Positions 45,901 through 52,900 of a DNA stretch of 64,000 bases are shown here, piece after piece. The position numbers were made by a program, and so were the translations under genes. The notes below the pieces were generated by a model. The model ran no database searches. It was not told where the DNA came from and saw nothing but the letters and a program-made list of their open reading frames with translations. Source of the DNA: Apus apus (taxonomy: Eukaryota; Chordata; Aves; Apodiformes; Apodidae); contig NC_067282.1 of assembly GCF_020740795.1 (NCBI RefSeq), forward strand, positions 148,786,858-148,850,857, written 5' to 3'. Within the stretch, counting starts at the first letter, position 1. Each line of letters starts with the position of its first letter.

Positions 45901-46813
45901 ACCACTTGGGTACAGGGTGGAGCACAGGAGCAAGGGGAGAAACGTTCTCCCCTGTCTGCAGTGGTTGGGAAGGAAAGGGCAGCAAACACCAGTCCCCGTT
46001 TCTCAGACTCCTTCAGAAGGAGATCACCGTTAGTGGGATGCACCTCACCTTCTCTATCCTCAAAGGAAGACCCTGTATCTCAGCTAGCACCTTCCAGTGG
46101 GGAGGAGCAGGCACACGTGGCAGTGACATTCCCAGAGCCCACTTTGGTCACTGGGGCCAGGTGATTCACAAGGTGTAAGTATCCCTTTCCCTCAGGGACC
46201 TCAGAGGAAGCCATGCCATAGCCACCCGTCCCTCCCCAACACGCCTCACCTTTTCAGGACATCCCTGAGAGCCAGCAAGCGCACTCCCAGGCGGGGCAGT
46301 GTGAGGAAAGAGCCAGAGGAGTTTCTCTGAGGGACGTGAGGAGAAAGGGCGCTTCTGCCCTGGCCTCCCTGTACCCCGCCCCTCCGCGCTGGGGCGTAGC
46401 AGGATCCCCAGAGGCCCCCAGGAGCAGACACAGCCTGTTTTCCCCCGACAGCTGCCCCGCAGGAAGGCCAAAACCTCCCCCCGATGGCACAGAGCAGCCG
46501 TTCCCCTGCCTCCCGGCATCCCCGCTCTTGGGGACGGCTCCCACAGCCAGAATCACCCTGACCCACTTCTCGGGATCCCGCCCTGCTGCCCTGCCCTCCT
46601 CCGACACCCCTCTCCTCACCAAGGGACGGCTGCTCCCCGACCCTCCGGAGCTGCCCACACCCCGCCGCCCCGGCCAGACCCCCGGGGCTCCGCTGCGTCC
46701 CCGCGGCGGGACCCCCGCCGCCCCCCGCCCCAGCCTCGCCCCCGGCAGCGGGCCGCTACCTGCGGGCTGTCCTGCAGAGCCTCTTCCAGCAGGAGTTTAT
46801 CGACGGCGGGCAT
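9868..46813 (-). CDS. APPL2: APPL2, BAR-PH-PTB endosomal adaptor, complete (21 coding exons)
   Basis: APPL2 is a Rab5/Rab21 effector that dimerises through its BAR-PH unit, binds curved early-endosome membrane and uses a PTB domain to hold receptors and signalling partners; it dampens adiponectin and insulin signalling and pairs with APPL1. The 21 exons add to 1974 nt, giving 657 residues plus TAA, close to the human length of about 664. Residues 1 to about 268 form the BAR domain (start [18 protein letters not shown]). The PH domain is about 276-380 ([36 protein letters not shown]). A polar linker containing [20 protein letters not shown] and NPFGETED follows, then the PTB domain at about 487-620 ([31 protein letters not shown]). 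The C-terminus is acidic and ends ESEA. All introns are GT/AG with matching phases. The start is the family start, with A at -3. Introns carry CR1 copies on both strands. Confidence 0.97.
9994..10796 (-). other. APPL2: APPL2 intron 20
   Basis: GT/AG intron of 803 bp, A/T-rich, with a poly-T run (10081-10098). Nothing else was recognised. Confidence 0.75.
10797..10844 (-). CDS. APPL2: APPL2 coding exon 20 (residues 601-616)
   Basis: A 48-nt exon encoding [16 protein letters not shown], the C-terminal PTB helix. The acceptor is TTGATAG and the donor is GTAAGT. Confidence 0.95.
10845..11537 (-). other. APPL2: APPL2 intron 19
   Basis: GT/AG intron of 693 bp with no recognisable repeat or further exon. 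Confidence 0.75.
11538..11678 (-). CDS. APPL2: APPL2 coding exon 19 (residues 554-600)
   Basis: Encodes [40 protein letters not shown] and SNTEGEK, central PTB strands. The acceptor is TTTTCCAG and the donor is GTTTGT. Confidence 0.96.
11811..11847 (-). CDS. APPL2: APPL2 coding exon 18 (residues 541-553)
   Basis: A 37-nt exon encoding [13 protein letters not shown] of the PTB domain. The acceptor is AATTACAG and the donor is GTAAGT. Recognised by homology and phase. Confidence 0.94.
11848..12521 (-). other. APPL2: APPL2 intron 17
   Basis: GT/AG intron of 674 bp. Its left part carries a weak MIR-like relic (about 11930-12040); the remainder is unassigned. Confidence 0.7.
11930..12040 (-). 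repeat. Possible MIR-like SINE relic
   Basis: Contains 'gttttgcagatgaggaaaac' and, further on, 'cagcactggaccctgactct', in the order expected for the reverse complement of an MIR element. Highly worn, so the call is tentative. Confidence 0.4.
12522..12696 (-). CDS. APPL2: APPL2 coding exon 17 (residues 483-540)
   Basis: Encodes [38 protein letters not shown] and [15 protein letters not shown], the first half of the PTB domain. The acceptor is CCTTGCAG and the donor is GTACTG. Confidence 0.97.
12697..14119 (-). other. APPL2: APPL2 intron 16
   Basis: GT/AG intron of 1423 bp holding an (AAAC)n microsatellite near 13826; the rest is unassigned. Confidence 0.75.
13826..13852. repeat. (AAAC)n microsatellite
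   Basis: About six tandem AAAC units within APPL2 intron 16. Confidence 0.9.
14120..14172 (-). CDS. APPL2: APPL2 coding exon 16 (residues 465-482)
   Basis: Encodes [18 protein letters not shown] with an NPF motif, plus one base. The linker is acidic here. The acceptor is CTCGTAG and the donor is GTCAGT, a weaker donor than its neighbours. Confidence 0.94.
14297..14449 (-). CDS. APPL2: APPL2 coding exon 15 (residues 414-464)
   Basis: Encodes [20 protein letters not shown], a variable stretch, then the conserved [20 protein letters not shown] and DQNRGG. The acceptor is TACTTTAG and the donor is GTATGG. Confidence 0.96.
14450..16074 (-). other. APPL2: APPL2 intron 14
   Basis: GT/AG intron of 1625 bp. 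A 16-bp unit (TGACAGTCTGACAGGC and a near copy) is repeated at about 15690-15720. No transposon was recognised. Confidence 0.75.
16075..16163 (-). CDS. APPL2: APPL2 coding exon 14 (residues 385-413)
   Basis: Encodes [20 protein letters not shown] then GKKHEVRHP and two bases of Ser. It is the start of the PH-PTB linker, where conservation drops after GKK. The acceptor is TTCATAG and the donor is GTAACA. Confidence 0.92.
16278..16334 (-). CDS. APPL2: APPL2 coding exon 13 (residues 366-384)
   Basis: Encodes [19 protein letters not shown], the C-terminal helix of the PH domain with its invariant Trp. The acceptor is CCTTCCAG and the donor is GTAAGA. Confidence 0.96.
16412..16454 (-). CDS. APPL2: APPL2 coding exon 12 (residues 351-365)
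   Basis: A 43-nt exon encoding [15 protein letters not shown] of the PH domain, followed directly by the Trp of exon 13. The acceptor is TATTTTAG and the donor is GTAAAA. Confidence 0.93.
16765..16953 (-). CDS. APPL2: APPL2 coding exon 11 (residues 288-350)
   Basis: Encodes [60 protein letters not shown] and TGK: the body of the PH domain, nearly identical to the human protein. The acceptor is CTTTTCAG and the donor is GTACGA. Two bases of the next Ala codon are carried over. Confidence 0.97.
16954..17912 (-). other. APPL2: APPL2 intron 10 with a LINE endonuclease fragment
   Basis: GT/AG intron of 959 bp; the middle third is a CR1-type ORF2 piece on the opposite strand. Confidence 0.85.
17285..17668 (+). 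mobile_element. CR1-type LINE, ORF2 endonuclease fragment
   Basis: An open frame of 140 codons (17249-17671) contains [56 protein letters not shown]: the N-terminal part of the apurinic-type endonuclease of CR1 ORF2, including the GITETWW block. It is antisense to APPL2. The piece breaks off before the catalytic core is complete and has no CR1 3' end, although CR1 copies usually keep their 3' end. It is a remnant, not a host gene. Confidence 0.85.
17913..18071 (-). CDS. APPL2: APPL2 coding exon 10 (residues 235-287)
   Basis: Encodes [44 protein letters not shown] and two bases of Asn. It joins the last BAR helix to the first PH strand. The acceptor is TTTTTCCAG and the donor is GTAAGA. It lies between two CR1 fragments of antisense orientation. 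Confidence 0.96.
19690..21060 (+). mobile_element. CR1 LINE, ORF2 reverse transcriptase to 3' region, decayed
   Basis: Antisense to APPL2. In broken frames it shows the CR1 reverse transcriptase order: a VPNDWKK-like part near 19805, a stretch near 20030-20100 resembling the LDFSKAFDTVSHNIL block, the catalytic Ala-Asp-Asp with TKLG at 20292-20312, the KWADRNL/MFS block near 20375, and the C-terminal LERV/KM region before a 3' UTR ending near 'actagatgacctctgaaggt'. Stops and frameshifts are frequent, so it cannot be functional. Confidence 0.88.
22611..22635. repeat. Perfect 9-bp inverted repeat
   Basis: TGAGGATCC and GGATCCTCA flank a 7-nt spacer AATGGCA. G-T pairs could extend the stem by up to three steps. 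It lies in APPL2 intron 9 about 1 kb past exon 9. Confidence 0.75.
23658..23740 (-). CDS. APPL2: APPL2 coding exon 9 (residues 208-234)
   Basis: Encodes [20 protein letters not shown] then SVSDMVQ, plus two bases of a Ser codon; end of the BAR core. The acceptor is TTTTTCAG and the donor is GTAACA. Confidence 0.95.
23741..25969 (-). other. APPL2: APPL2 intron 8
   Basis: GT/AG intron of 2229 bp. A weak MIR-like relic is near 25470-25590; the remainder is unassigned. Confidence 0.7.
25470..25590 (-). repeat. Possible MIR-like SINE relic
   Basis: 'cattttacagacttgagaaa' followed by 'gaggatttgccagcccactc' and 'tgttctgtc' follows the order of a reverse-complement MIR. Worn and tentative. Confidence 0.4.
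25970..26116 (-). CDS. APPL2: APPL2 coding exon 8 (residues 159-207)
   Basis: Encodes [46 protein letters not shown]. This is the third BAR helix, with the conserved [16 protein letters not shown] block. The acceptor is TTATTCAG and the donor is GTATGG. Confidence 0.97.
26117..27070 (-). other. APPL2: APPL2 intron 7
   Basis: GT/AG intron of 954 bp with no recognised feature. Confidence 0.75.
27071..27129 (-). CDS. APPL2: APPL2 coding exon 7 (residues 139-158)
   Basis: Encodes [20 protein letters not shown], a basic BAR segment. The acceptor is GTCTACAG and the donor is GTAACG. Found by homology in a 59-nt exon. Confidence 0.94.
27245..27286 (-). CDS. APPL2: APPL2 coding exon 6 (residues 125-138)
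   Basis: Small 42-nt exon encoding [14 protein letters not shown], plus one carried base. The acceptor is TTTTCCAG and the donor is GTATGT. Recognised from homology and phase; too short for routine ORF calling. Confidence 0.93.
27287..28674 (-). other. APPL2: APPL2 intron 5
   Basis: GT/AG intron of 1388 bp, A/T-rich, with no recognised repeat or exon. Confidence 0.75.
28675..28762 (-). CDS. APPL2: APPL2 coding exon 5 (residues 96-124)
   Basis: Encodes [20 protein letters not shown] then IQFREKDLT, plus one base. BAR domain. The acceptor is CATTTCAG and the donor is GTAAAT. Confidence 0.96.
28763..30659 (-). other. APPL2: APPL2 intron 4
   Basis: GT/AG intron of 1897 bp with no recognised transposon or RNA gene. 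Confidence 0.75.
30660..30731 (-). CDS. APPL2: APPL2 coding exon 4 (residues 72-95)
   Basis: Encodes [20 protein letters not shown] and VVDE, part of the BAR domain. The acceptor is TATTTTCAG and the donor is GTAATT. The first residue is His where human has Asn. Confidence 0.95.
30732..31562 (-). other. APPL2: APPL2 intron 3 with a sense CR1 copy
   Basis: GT/AG intron of 831 bp. A T-rich run (31029-31099) follows a CR1 copy that begins only about 170 bp after exon 3 in transcription order. Confidence 0.85.
31110..31392 (-). mobile_element. CR1 LINE 3' fragment, sense to APPL2
   Basis: The reverse complement carries the end of CR1 ORF2 ([32 protein letters not shown]) and then the 3' UTR to a terminus at 'agaattacagaatcttaggg'. 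5'-truncated. Its coding frame is still open and is the same frame that runs on from APPL2 exon 3. Confidence 0.92.
31563..31622 (-). CDS. APPL2: APPL2 coding exon 3 (residues 52-71)
   Basis: Encodes [20 protein letters not shown] of the BAR domain between the acceptor TTTGTAG and the donor GTATGT. The frame stays open past the donor into a CR1 copy, to about 31158. Confidence 0.95.
39270..39420 (-). repeat. Possible MIR-like SINE relic
   Basis: 'attttacagataaggaagtc', then 'gggcaaattcagaacctggc', then 'acgctctcaccactaaatct' follow the reverse-complement MIR layout (3' part, B-box area, A-box area). Confidence 0.5.
41145..41510. repeat. Candidate old amniote repeat with CACCTAAGT-type motifs
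   Basis: Related short phrases recur: 'gcctttaaagacctagatac', 'ttcaaagggatttagtcatc', 'agcacctaagttagatgtct'. The pattern resembles worn repeats shared by turtles and birds, but I cannot name the family. Confidence 0.3.
41837..41935 (-). CDS. APPL2: APPL2 coding exon 2 (residues 19-51)
   Basis: Encodes [20 protein letters not shown] then [13 protein letters not shown], the first long BAR helix. The acceptor is TTATCACAG and the donor is GTAATT. It begins and ends in phase 0. Confidence 0.96.
42110..42205 (-). repeat. Possible MIR-like SINE relic
   Basis: 'ggtaaactgaggcacaagaa', 'aatcctgactcccagcctct' and 'tgctctaag' appear in the order of a reverse-complement MIR. Confidence 0.55.
43195..43270 (+). 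repeat. Possible MIR-like SINE relic, tRNA-related head
   Basis: 'cagcagttaaagtacatgac', 'ttaggagtcagtccttgggt' and 'tctgttcgac' resemble the A-box to B-box head of MIR. The orientation is opposite to the piece at 42110. Confidence 0.5.
44655..44745 (+). repeat. Possible L2/MIR 3' tail relic
   Basis: 'ctgtaagctctgtgggacag', 'agactgcctttttt' and 'gtagcacccagctcctgt' resemble the conserved 3' tail shared by L2 and MIR elements. Confidence 0.45.
45211..45520 (-). repeat. CR1-like LINE fragments, old
   Basis: Two adjoining reverse-oriented CR1-like 3' pieces, one starting 'acacagaacaattcaggttg' and a second starting near 45410 ('accacagaataacaggataa'). Both are diverged and the boundaries are approximate. 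Confidence 0.65.
46760..46813 (-). CDS. APPL2: APPL2 coding exon 1 (residues 1-18)
   Basis: ATG at 46813-46811, with A at -3, encodes [18 protein letters not shown], the start of the BAR domain. The donor is GTAGCG. It sits inside a CpG island. The reading frame is also open upstream to an ATG at 47068, but the family start is preferred. Confidence 0.96.
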
Positions 46814-46905
46814 GCTGGCTGTGCGGCGCGGCCGGGAGCAGGGAGCGGGGTGCGCGGCGGGGTCGGACGCCCGCTGCTGGCCCGCCCCGGCGGCGGGGCC
46901 CGGCG

Positions 46906-46952
46906 CCTCCCTCCCTCCCTCCTTCCCTCCCTCCCTCCCTCCCGCCCTCCCT
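46906..46952 (-). repeat. (CCCT)n pyrimidine tract near the APPL2 start
   Basis: About 46 of 47 bases are C or T on the plus strand, so the APPL2 sense strand has repeated GGGA/GAGG runs 93-139 bp before its ATG. It may be promoter or 5' UTR. Confidence 0.9.
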
Positions 46953-47530
46953 GCGCGGGCGGCCGCTCGGCGGGCAGCGGGGCACGGCGGCTGGGCTGGC
47001 GAGGCGGGGGCGGCGGCCCGGGATGGCTCCCGCCTCCCAGTTCCCGTCCGCGGGAGGAAGCGAGTCACGGGGCGGGCCGGCGGCGGGAGGGAGCGCGGCG
47101 GGCGGGGCGGCTTCCTGCCGCCCTCCCCGGCTCGGGGCCGGCTTCCCCGTGGGGCTGGAGGCCGCGGGTGGAAGGGTGGCTCTTCCCTTCCTTCCCGCTG
47201 AGGGAAGCGGGAGCTGGAATGGCCTCCCGCGGGCCCCAGGGACAGCAGGGTGGTGGGAAGGAGGATGGAGCAGCGGCGGTGGGATCCCCCCTCAGCTGAG
47301 GGACATCTCGCTGGCTGCTGGAGGGCGTCGGTGTGATGGAGACGAGGGGGAAAATCGCATCCTCCAGGCTGGGCTTGTGGGGATGAAGGGTTTCCGGCGA
47401 TGGGTGAGCCCTTTGCTTTACCCCCTGGGGCATCCTGGCTCTCCTCAGGGCCAGGGCAGGGTCAGCCAGGCAGCCGGAGCCCGGCTTGGGTCGGGGAAGC
47501 GCCCCAGAGCCCCGGCCGGCTGAGGTGGCA

Positions 47531-49612
47531 CTTGCCCCACTTATCGGGAGCCCGCACAAGTGGCACCTGCGTCTGATCCTGCCCGTGGGCAGCTCTGGGT
47601 GCTCCTGGCAGCTCCACCCCCCCTCAGCCAGATCCCTGCACATCGGGAGTTAGAGGGGACGCATTTCAAGTTTCTCGTCGTTCACGCACACATTACTGGT
47701 TTTATTATTGTCTGACTTCTGTCTTGCTTGTGTTGGGTAACTTCAGCATCTGGGTAGTAATTCAGATGCTTAGTTGAACAAACCTAATGTTTTCAAAGTA
47801 AGCAGAGTCTTGCTGGAACCATGAATATTCGATTGCATTTGCGTTTTTGAAGGGTGGCCGCTGCTTCTGGGTGCCTCGGTTTCTCTGAAAGTCCAGAGTA
47901 CTGATCTGCAGGTCGGTTGCTCTGTGTTTATCAGCTGTAGCTTTTGTTGTTCCAAGTGGCTCAATAAAAAAAGGCAACCACTCAAAAAGAGTCCCATTTA
48001 AGAAAAAAAAAAAAATCTCTGAAGAGTTTAAAGAGTCCTGTCAATTAAACAGAATATGCAAACAAAAATATTGACTGTAAAATGGAAAGATACTATCCTC
48101 TTAGACGTTTCACAGTCTTTCAATAACTCATGAAGCTGCCCTCTTTTAAAGAAAAAAAATAATTAAAAAAAAACATGCAGCTTGGGTTATAAAAGAACTC
48201 CAAACATTAGCACTGGCCTGCTTTGCCATTATGGTAAATGTCTGTTCTTTGCATCTAAATCGCAGTGTATTTTTCCACTTCTGTCATTCTTAAACAATAA
48301 AACATTTGTTACATGGCAAGAAAGGTGATTGTTCCTAGAAGGAGGTTTCTGATTAAGAGGCTGTGTACAAGCAGGTGGCCTTAGAGAAGTTTTGCAGATC
48401 AGCTGGATGACTGTTTGCTTTAATTATGTATGAAAAATGATCACTGAACCCTGTAAATTTAGCTAGGATATTTCTGTGGGTCTGACATTGATTGGTATTA
48501 CTTCTGAAGCTTGTGACAGGACCTTTAACCCAATGTGCTAAGCCTGCCTTCGTATGACTTCTCTACACTGGTCCTGAAGCTGGACTCCCTGTTCCAGGCC
48601 TTTGAGTAAAAACAGAGTTTTCACATTCACTCCACTTTTTCTGCCTGAATAAAAACACTGAGCCATAATAAAAATTGCTAGCTAATACCAAAAATACTAA
48701 ATATGACAGTATATGTTTACATAATAAGAAAACAAAAACAGATAGGGCTTTATGATAATAATGTTGTTGCAGAGAATTTTAGAATGGTGGAAAGAGACCA
48801 GAGAAATTTATTTTTTTTTGCCTACAAGAATATGAAGTAGGGCACTGGTTAGGCACTAGACTGAAGAATCCATGACCCCTTCTGAGCCAATGTTGTCACT
48901 CTGTGTTAAAGTCTTGTTTTCAAAATCTTTGAAGAAAGAAAAATACAGTTTAAAATTCACCAAGGAAGATAAGGCCATGCTTCATAAAATTTTATCTGTC
49001 TGTTAAAGTAGCTTCAGAGCATTTATTGATGTTTCCCAAATACTTTTACGGTTCAGCCCTTTTCTTTCACCCTCTAGTCTTGAAATAGTTCAGCAACAGT
49101 TCTTCCCCACTGGGTTGAAGTATTTCCTTCACCAAGAACACACTGGTGTGTTTTGTGGTTTTATTTCACATTGTCTTCCCTCCCAGGAGCTATGACCTTT
49201 AAGGTCTTATCTTGTTCCTCTTTATGACTTTGTTTAGTCTAAGGTTCAAGTGTGGAAGCCTGTTTATCATTCCAAAATTGAGGATAGCTATTTCCAGAAC
49301 AGGTTCTACTAGTTTTATTTAAATACAACAAAAAGCACTTCAGTAACTACTGAAGGGTGACGCTTCTACCATCTGTCAATCTTTTTTGCATCATTCCTTA
49401 CACTGCTGTAAACTTGATGGATTGCTTATTTATGGTGATCAAAACTTACTGAACTGTTCCAATATAGTCCAGGTGTTTTTGAATTAAAATAAATTAAAAA
49501 GAAATTGAATAATTGAAGTTACCTTTGGATTACTGATAATTGAAAATTATTTCCTAGTCACCTCGTTTTATTAGGTCTCAAGAATTATTCTTCAGTCTTG
49601 GTAACTCCAAAT
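47531..49612. other. Intergenic DNA, left part
   Basis: Composition falls back to A/T-rich after the CpG island. No gene, RNA or transposon was recognised. Confidence 0.65.
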
Positions 49613-49980
49613 AATCATTGAATCACAGAATTGTTTGGGTTGGAAGGGACCTTAGAGATCACCTAGTTCCAATCCTCCTGCCATGGGCAGATGCACCTCC
49701 TGCTAGACTAGGTTGCTCGAAGCCCCATCTTGCAGGGAGGGGACATCCACAGTTTCCCTGGACAACCTGTGCCAGTGTCTCACCACCCTCACAGTGAAGA
49801 ATTTCTTCCTAATATCTAATCTAAAACTACCCTCTTCCAGTTTGAAACAGTTCCCCCTCATCCTATCACTACCTGTCATAAAAAGTCCCTCTCCATCTTT
49901 CCTGTAGCCCCTCCAGGTACTGGAAGGCCACTCTAAGGTCTCCGCAGAGCCTTCTCTTCTCCAGGGTGAACAACAGTATT
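49613..49980 (-). mobile_element. CR1 LINE 3' fragment
   Basis: Reverse-oriented CR1: it starts at its 3' terminus ('tgaatcacagaattgtttgg', 'gttggaagggaccttagaga') and runs back into the ORF2 end and the 'cttctccagggtgaacaac' region. Well preserved. Confidence 0.92.
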
Positions 49981-52900
49981 TCTAAAGATAATAAAAGTAA
50001 TCCACAAACATTACCACCAAACATTTAAACACTTTATTTACACAACAGTTGTAATATTATTAAAAATAAAAAATTGGTACCTTTGTGTACAGACAGACCT
50101 TTGGGTAGGGAGTGCCTAAGCCTTTGGCAGGAGAAGATGCTCTCTCTGGGTTTCATGGGTTTCTGTGCATTGCACCAGTGCTGCAGTGCTGGGCTGCCAG
50201 GTTTAGGCAGCATTCTGAAAGCAGCCTGGACAGTCCAGCTCCAGATGGCATGCTCAGCTGGTGGTACCTGTGCTGTACCTGGTGCCCCAGTTAGCTCCTT
50301 CAGAGCTGTCTCAGTAGTTTTGCATGGCACAGCATTTTATCCCCATCTGGAAGAGAAGCAGCATTTATCTGGTTTTGTGGTGCAGGAGCTGCTGATTAAA
50401 CTGGTCAGTGCTGGCAGCAGACTAACAACATTTCAGCTCCTGTCTTCTGAATCTGGATTTGGAATGCAATGCTCTGTTACAACAAAGAGTCTTGCTAATG
50501 AAAAGCACTCTCATAGCTATTCTTCAAAGTTAAATTTAATGGAACCGTTGTACATATGGAAATAGGGAAACAGAGGACACCATACCTAGAATCAATCATC
50601 TAAATGTTCAAAAAACCTGTCACAGCAGTATGAACTGAGCTGGAGAACACTTCCAGTAAGCAGTCCAATTAAGTTTTACATGCATATGCTGTGACCTACA
50701 GATGACTTGGTTGTGTTAAGGTAAATGCCTCTTAGAATGTCAAAACTTAAGGTGAAAACCTTGGGGTGGCCAAAATGAAATTGTCACATACTGCACATAA
50801 AACTAATAAGAATTAATAGTATCAAGTAAAATCAATAAATAATTGATCGTTGAGTATGGAACAATTCATTATAAGAACTAATTACACTGTTTCTAAGATA
50901 AGGTGGTGCTTCCTTCCAGCAAAAGCCTGGATGTTGCCCCAAAAAATCTCATAATTGAGAGAACAAATGATTTTAAATGAAAGAAGGAAGTTTGAATTTA
51001 TCTGTAAGCTCAAGAATGGTTACATCTCTTGGCAAAATCATGTAAAATCTTCTGGTAGTTCTGCAGTTTTGCGGAACTTAGTGCATCTTCAAATTGGAAT
51101 TTGGGGTTTTACATGAGACAGTCTCGTTCCTGTTTGAGGTCAGAAATACCCCTTGGTAACCAGCCAAGTGTGGACCTCACCAGACTGCCTTTGCTCATTT
51201 GACAGAAGGGACCACAGTGTGAGATGACAACTGTGCCTTCTGCAGGGCCGGAGGGTCTCGATGCCTGCTTCCAGGTTTGCCCAAGTGCTTTTCCACCTAA
51301 CTACCCAGTGCCAGCTCAGGGCTGGAAGCAGCAGTGCTGAACCTGGATGATGCTGTGCCTGAGTTAATAAGCTCTGACAGCTTTAATTGGCCTGTTTGGA
51401 AACAAGGCAGCTGTTGTGCATCCTTAGCATAATTTATTTCCAAATTTGATAGTCCACCCAGTATTAATGGAGAGCTGACTATAATTATTTTTTCTGGTTA
51501 GACTAGTTACAGAGTCAGTCATATTGCATTGTGTTTTCTTTCTCACATGTTCCATTATAACTTTTAAGAACTTACTGTGTTATACTTCCTTTTTGGCTCC
51601 GTACCTTATACTTTACAAGAAATTTCTGAGCAGTAGTGTCCTGGTCACATGTTTGCTAAGTCAGCTGAGTCTATTTATGCAGCAGCATAGTCTCTAATAT
51701 TCTTATTCTTCTTTGTGTGCAATGACAAAGAAATTTTTGAACTACAAATGACGTTTAGAGGTGTAATAATTTCCCCTAAGTTGTGCAGCTGTTCTGCATA
51801 AATATAGAGGGTTTATTAAAGGATAGCAGCAATAAATCCCTTCAAATTAATTATTTACAAGTAAAAGATTTGAAAAAAGAATCTCACTTCTCTCGCTACC
51901 ATAAGCATCCCCAAACAATTTTAATAGTATCTGAATAAATTACTGCTTAAATTAATAATAAGGCATCTAATGTAGAGGAGAACTCTTGGTCACAGAGAGA
52001 AGGAGTATCTTGTGATTTTGTAGATAATACCAGGCTGAAATAAAATTCCTTTGAAATTATTAATTGCCATGTAACAGAGATCTCATGCTCTTTGTTTTAA
52101 TATCAACCACATGGCTTTGTTTATTTCCATTAAACACATTACTAATATTCCAGAATGGATATGTACAGATATACTTGCTAGTGGGATGGATTGAATTAAA
52201 ATCTCTTTGAAAGTGAAGGATGTCACTGCCATCTTTCATTTTATGTCATTTAAGGACAATTAAGTTCTCTTTATGTAACCAAGCACAGCAGCCTCCATCT
52301 CGATCCAGAATAACAGGATGGTTTCAAAAGCCAGAATCCCTGATGACAATGCTGGCTAGAGGTGTTGCCACTGTTCACCCCATGCCTGCCTCTGCCCTGC
52401 AGTAAAAGGCCTCCAGTGGGGTTGGCACGACTCTTTTTTTGGGAGCCTGCCTGATGAAGGGCATTTGATTTAACAGTATTTGCATTTGCTTTGCAAGGAA
52501 CAGGAGCAAGCAGAGAAATGGTGGCTCACCAGTGGGGAGATGTATTTTATTTAAGCTAAAATTGTTACCTTTTGCCTACGGTTTTTGTAGTGCTTGGGCA
52601 AATGCTAAGATAACAGGGTCTTTTCTCCTTTCAGCTGTGCTTTTTACAACGTATGTTGCTCTCTAATCTAGCCCAGAAGACACTTTCTCTATTTCAGGTG
52701 CTGGTCCAATGAAGTTTGGGGATGTCTGAGGTGTAATGAAAAAAACTTACTGTGAAATACATCAAATAACAGAAATAATAATACAAATGCTTTGTCAGAG
52801 AAATGTACGTGTGGTAGGTTAAAAGAAGAGACATCTAATGTCTGGCCTATATTTGGTTTATGAAATGCTAATAAGTAACTTGTTAGGTATGAAGGTTACC

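Larger units (their letters stand above)
41936..46759 (-). other. APPL2: APPL2 intron 1
   Basis: GT/AG intron of 4824 bp between the CpG-island exon and exon 2. It carries three MIR/L2-like relics (42110-42205, 43195-43270, 44655-44745) and CR1 fragments near 45211-45520. Composition rises to GC-rich from about 45580 towards exon 1. Open frames of 160-174 codons at 45509-46178 have no recognised homology. Confidence 0.8.
46160..47530 (-). promoter_or_regulatory. CpG island with the APPL2 promoter
   Basis: A GC-rich, CpG-dense stretch with many GGGCGG/CCGCCC-type sites surrounds APPL2 exon 1. No TATA box was seen, which fits a broad CpG promoter. A C/T tract lies just upstream of the start codon. 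Long open frames on both strands here are expected from GC-rich sequence and are not called as genes. Confidence 0.85.

Noticed and set aside
45509-46178. Overlapping plus-strand frames of 174 and 162 codons in APPL2 intron 1
   Set aside because: Two frames are open at once, Pro/Ser/Leu-rich, with no homology; typical of rising GC content near a CpG island.
46336-47523. 395-codon plus-strand open frame
   Set aside because: It lies in a CpG island where stops are rare, is low-complexity Pro/Arg/Gly/Ala, overlaps APPL2 exon 1 on the other strand and has no recognisable domain.
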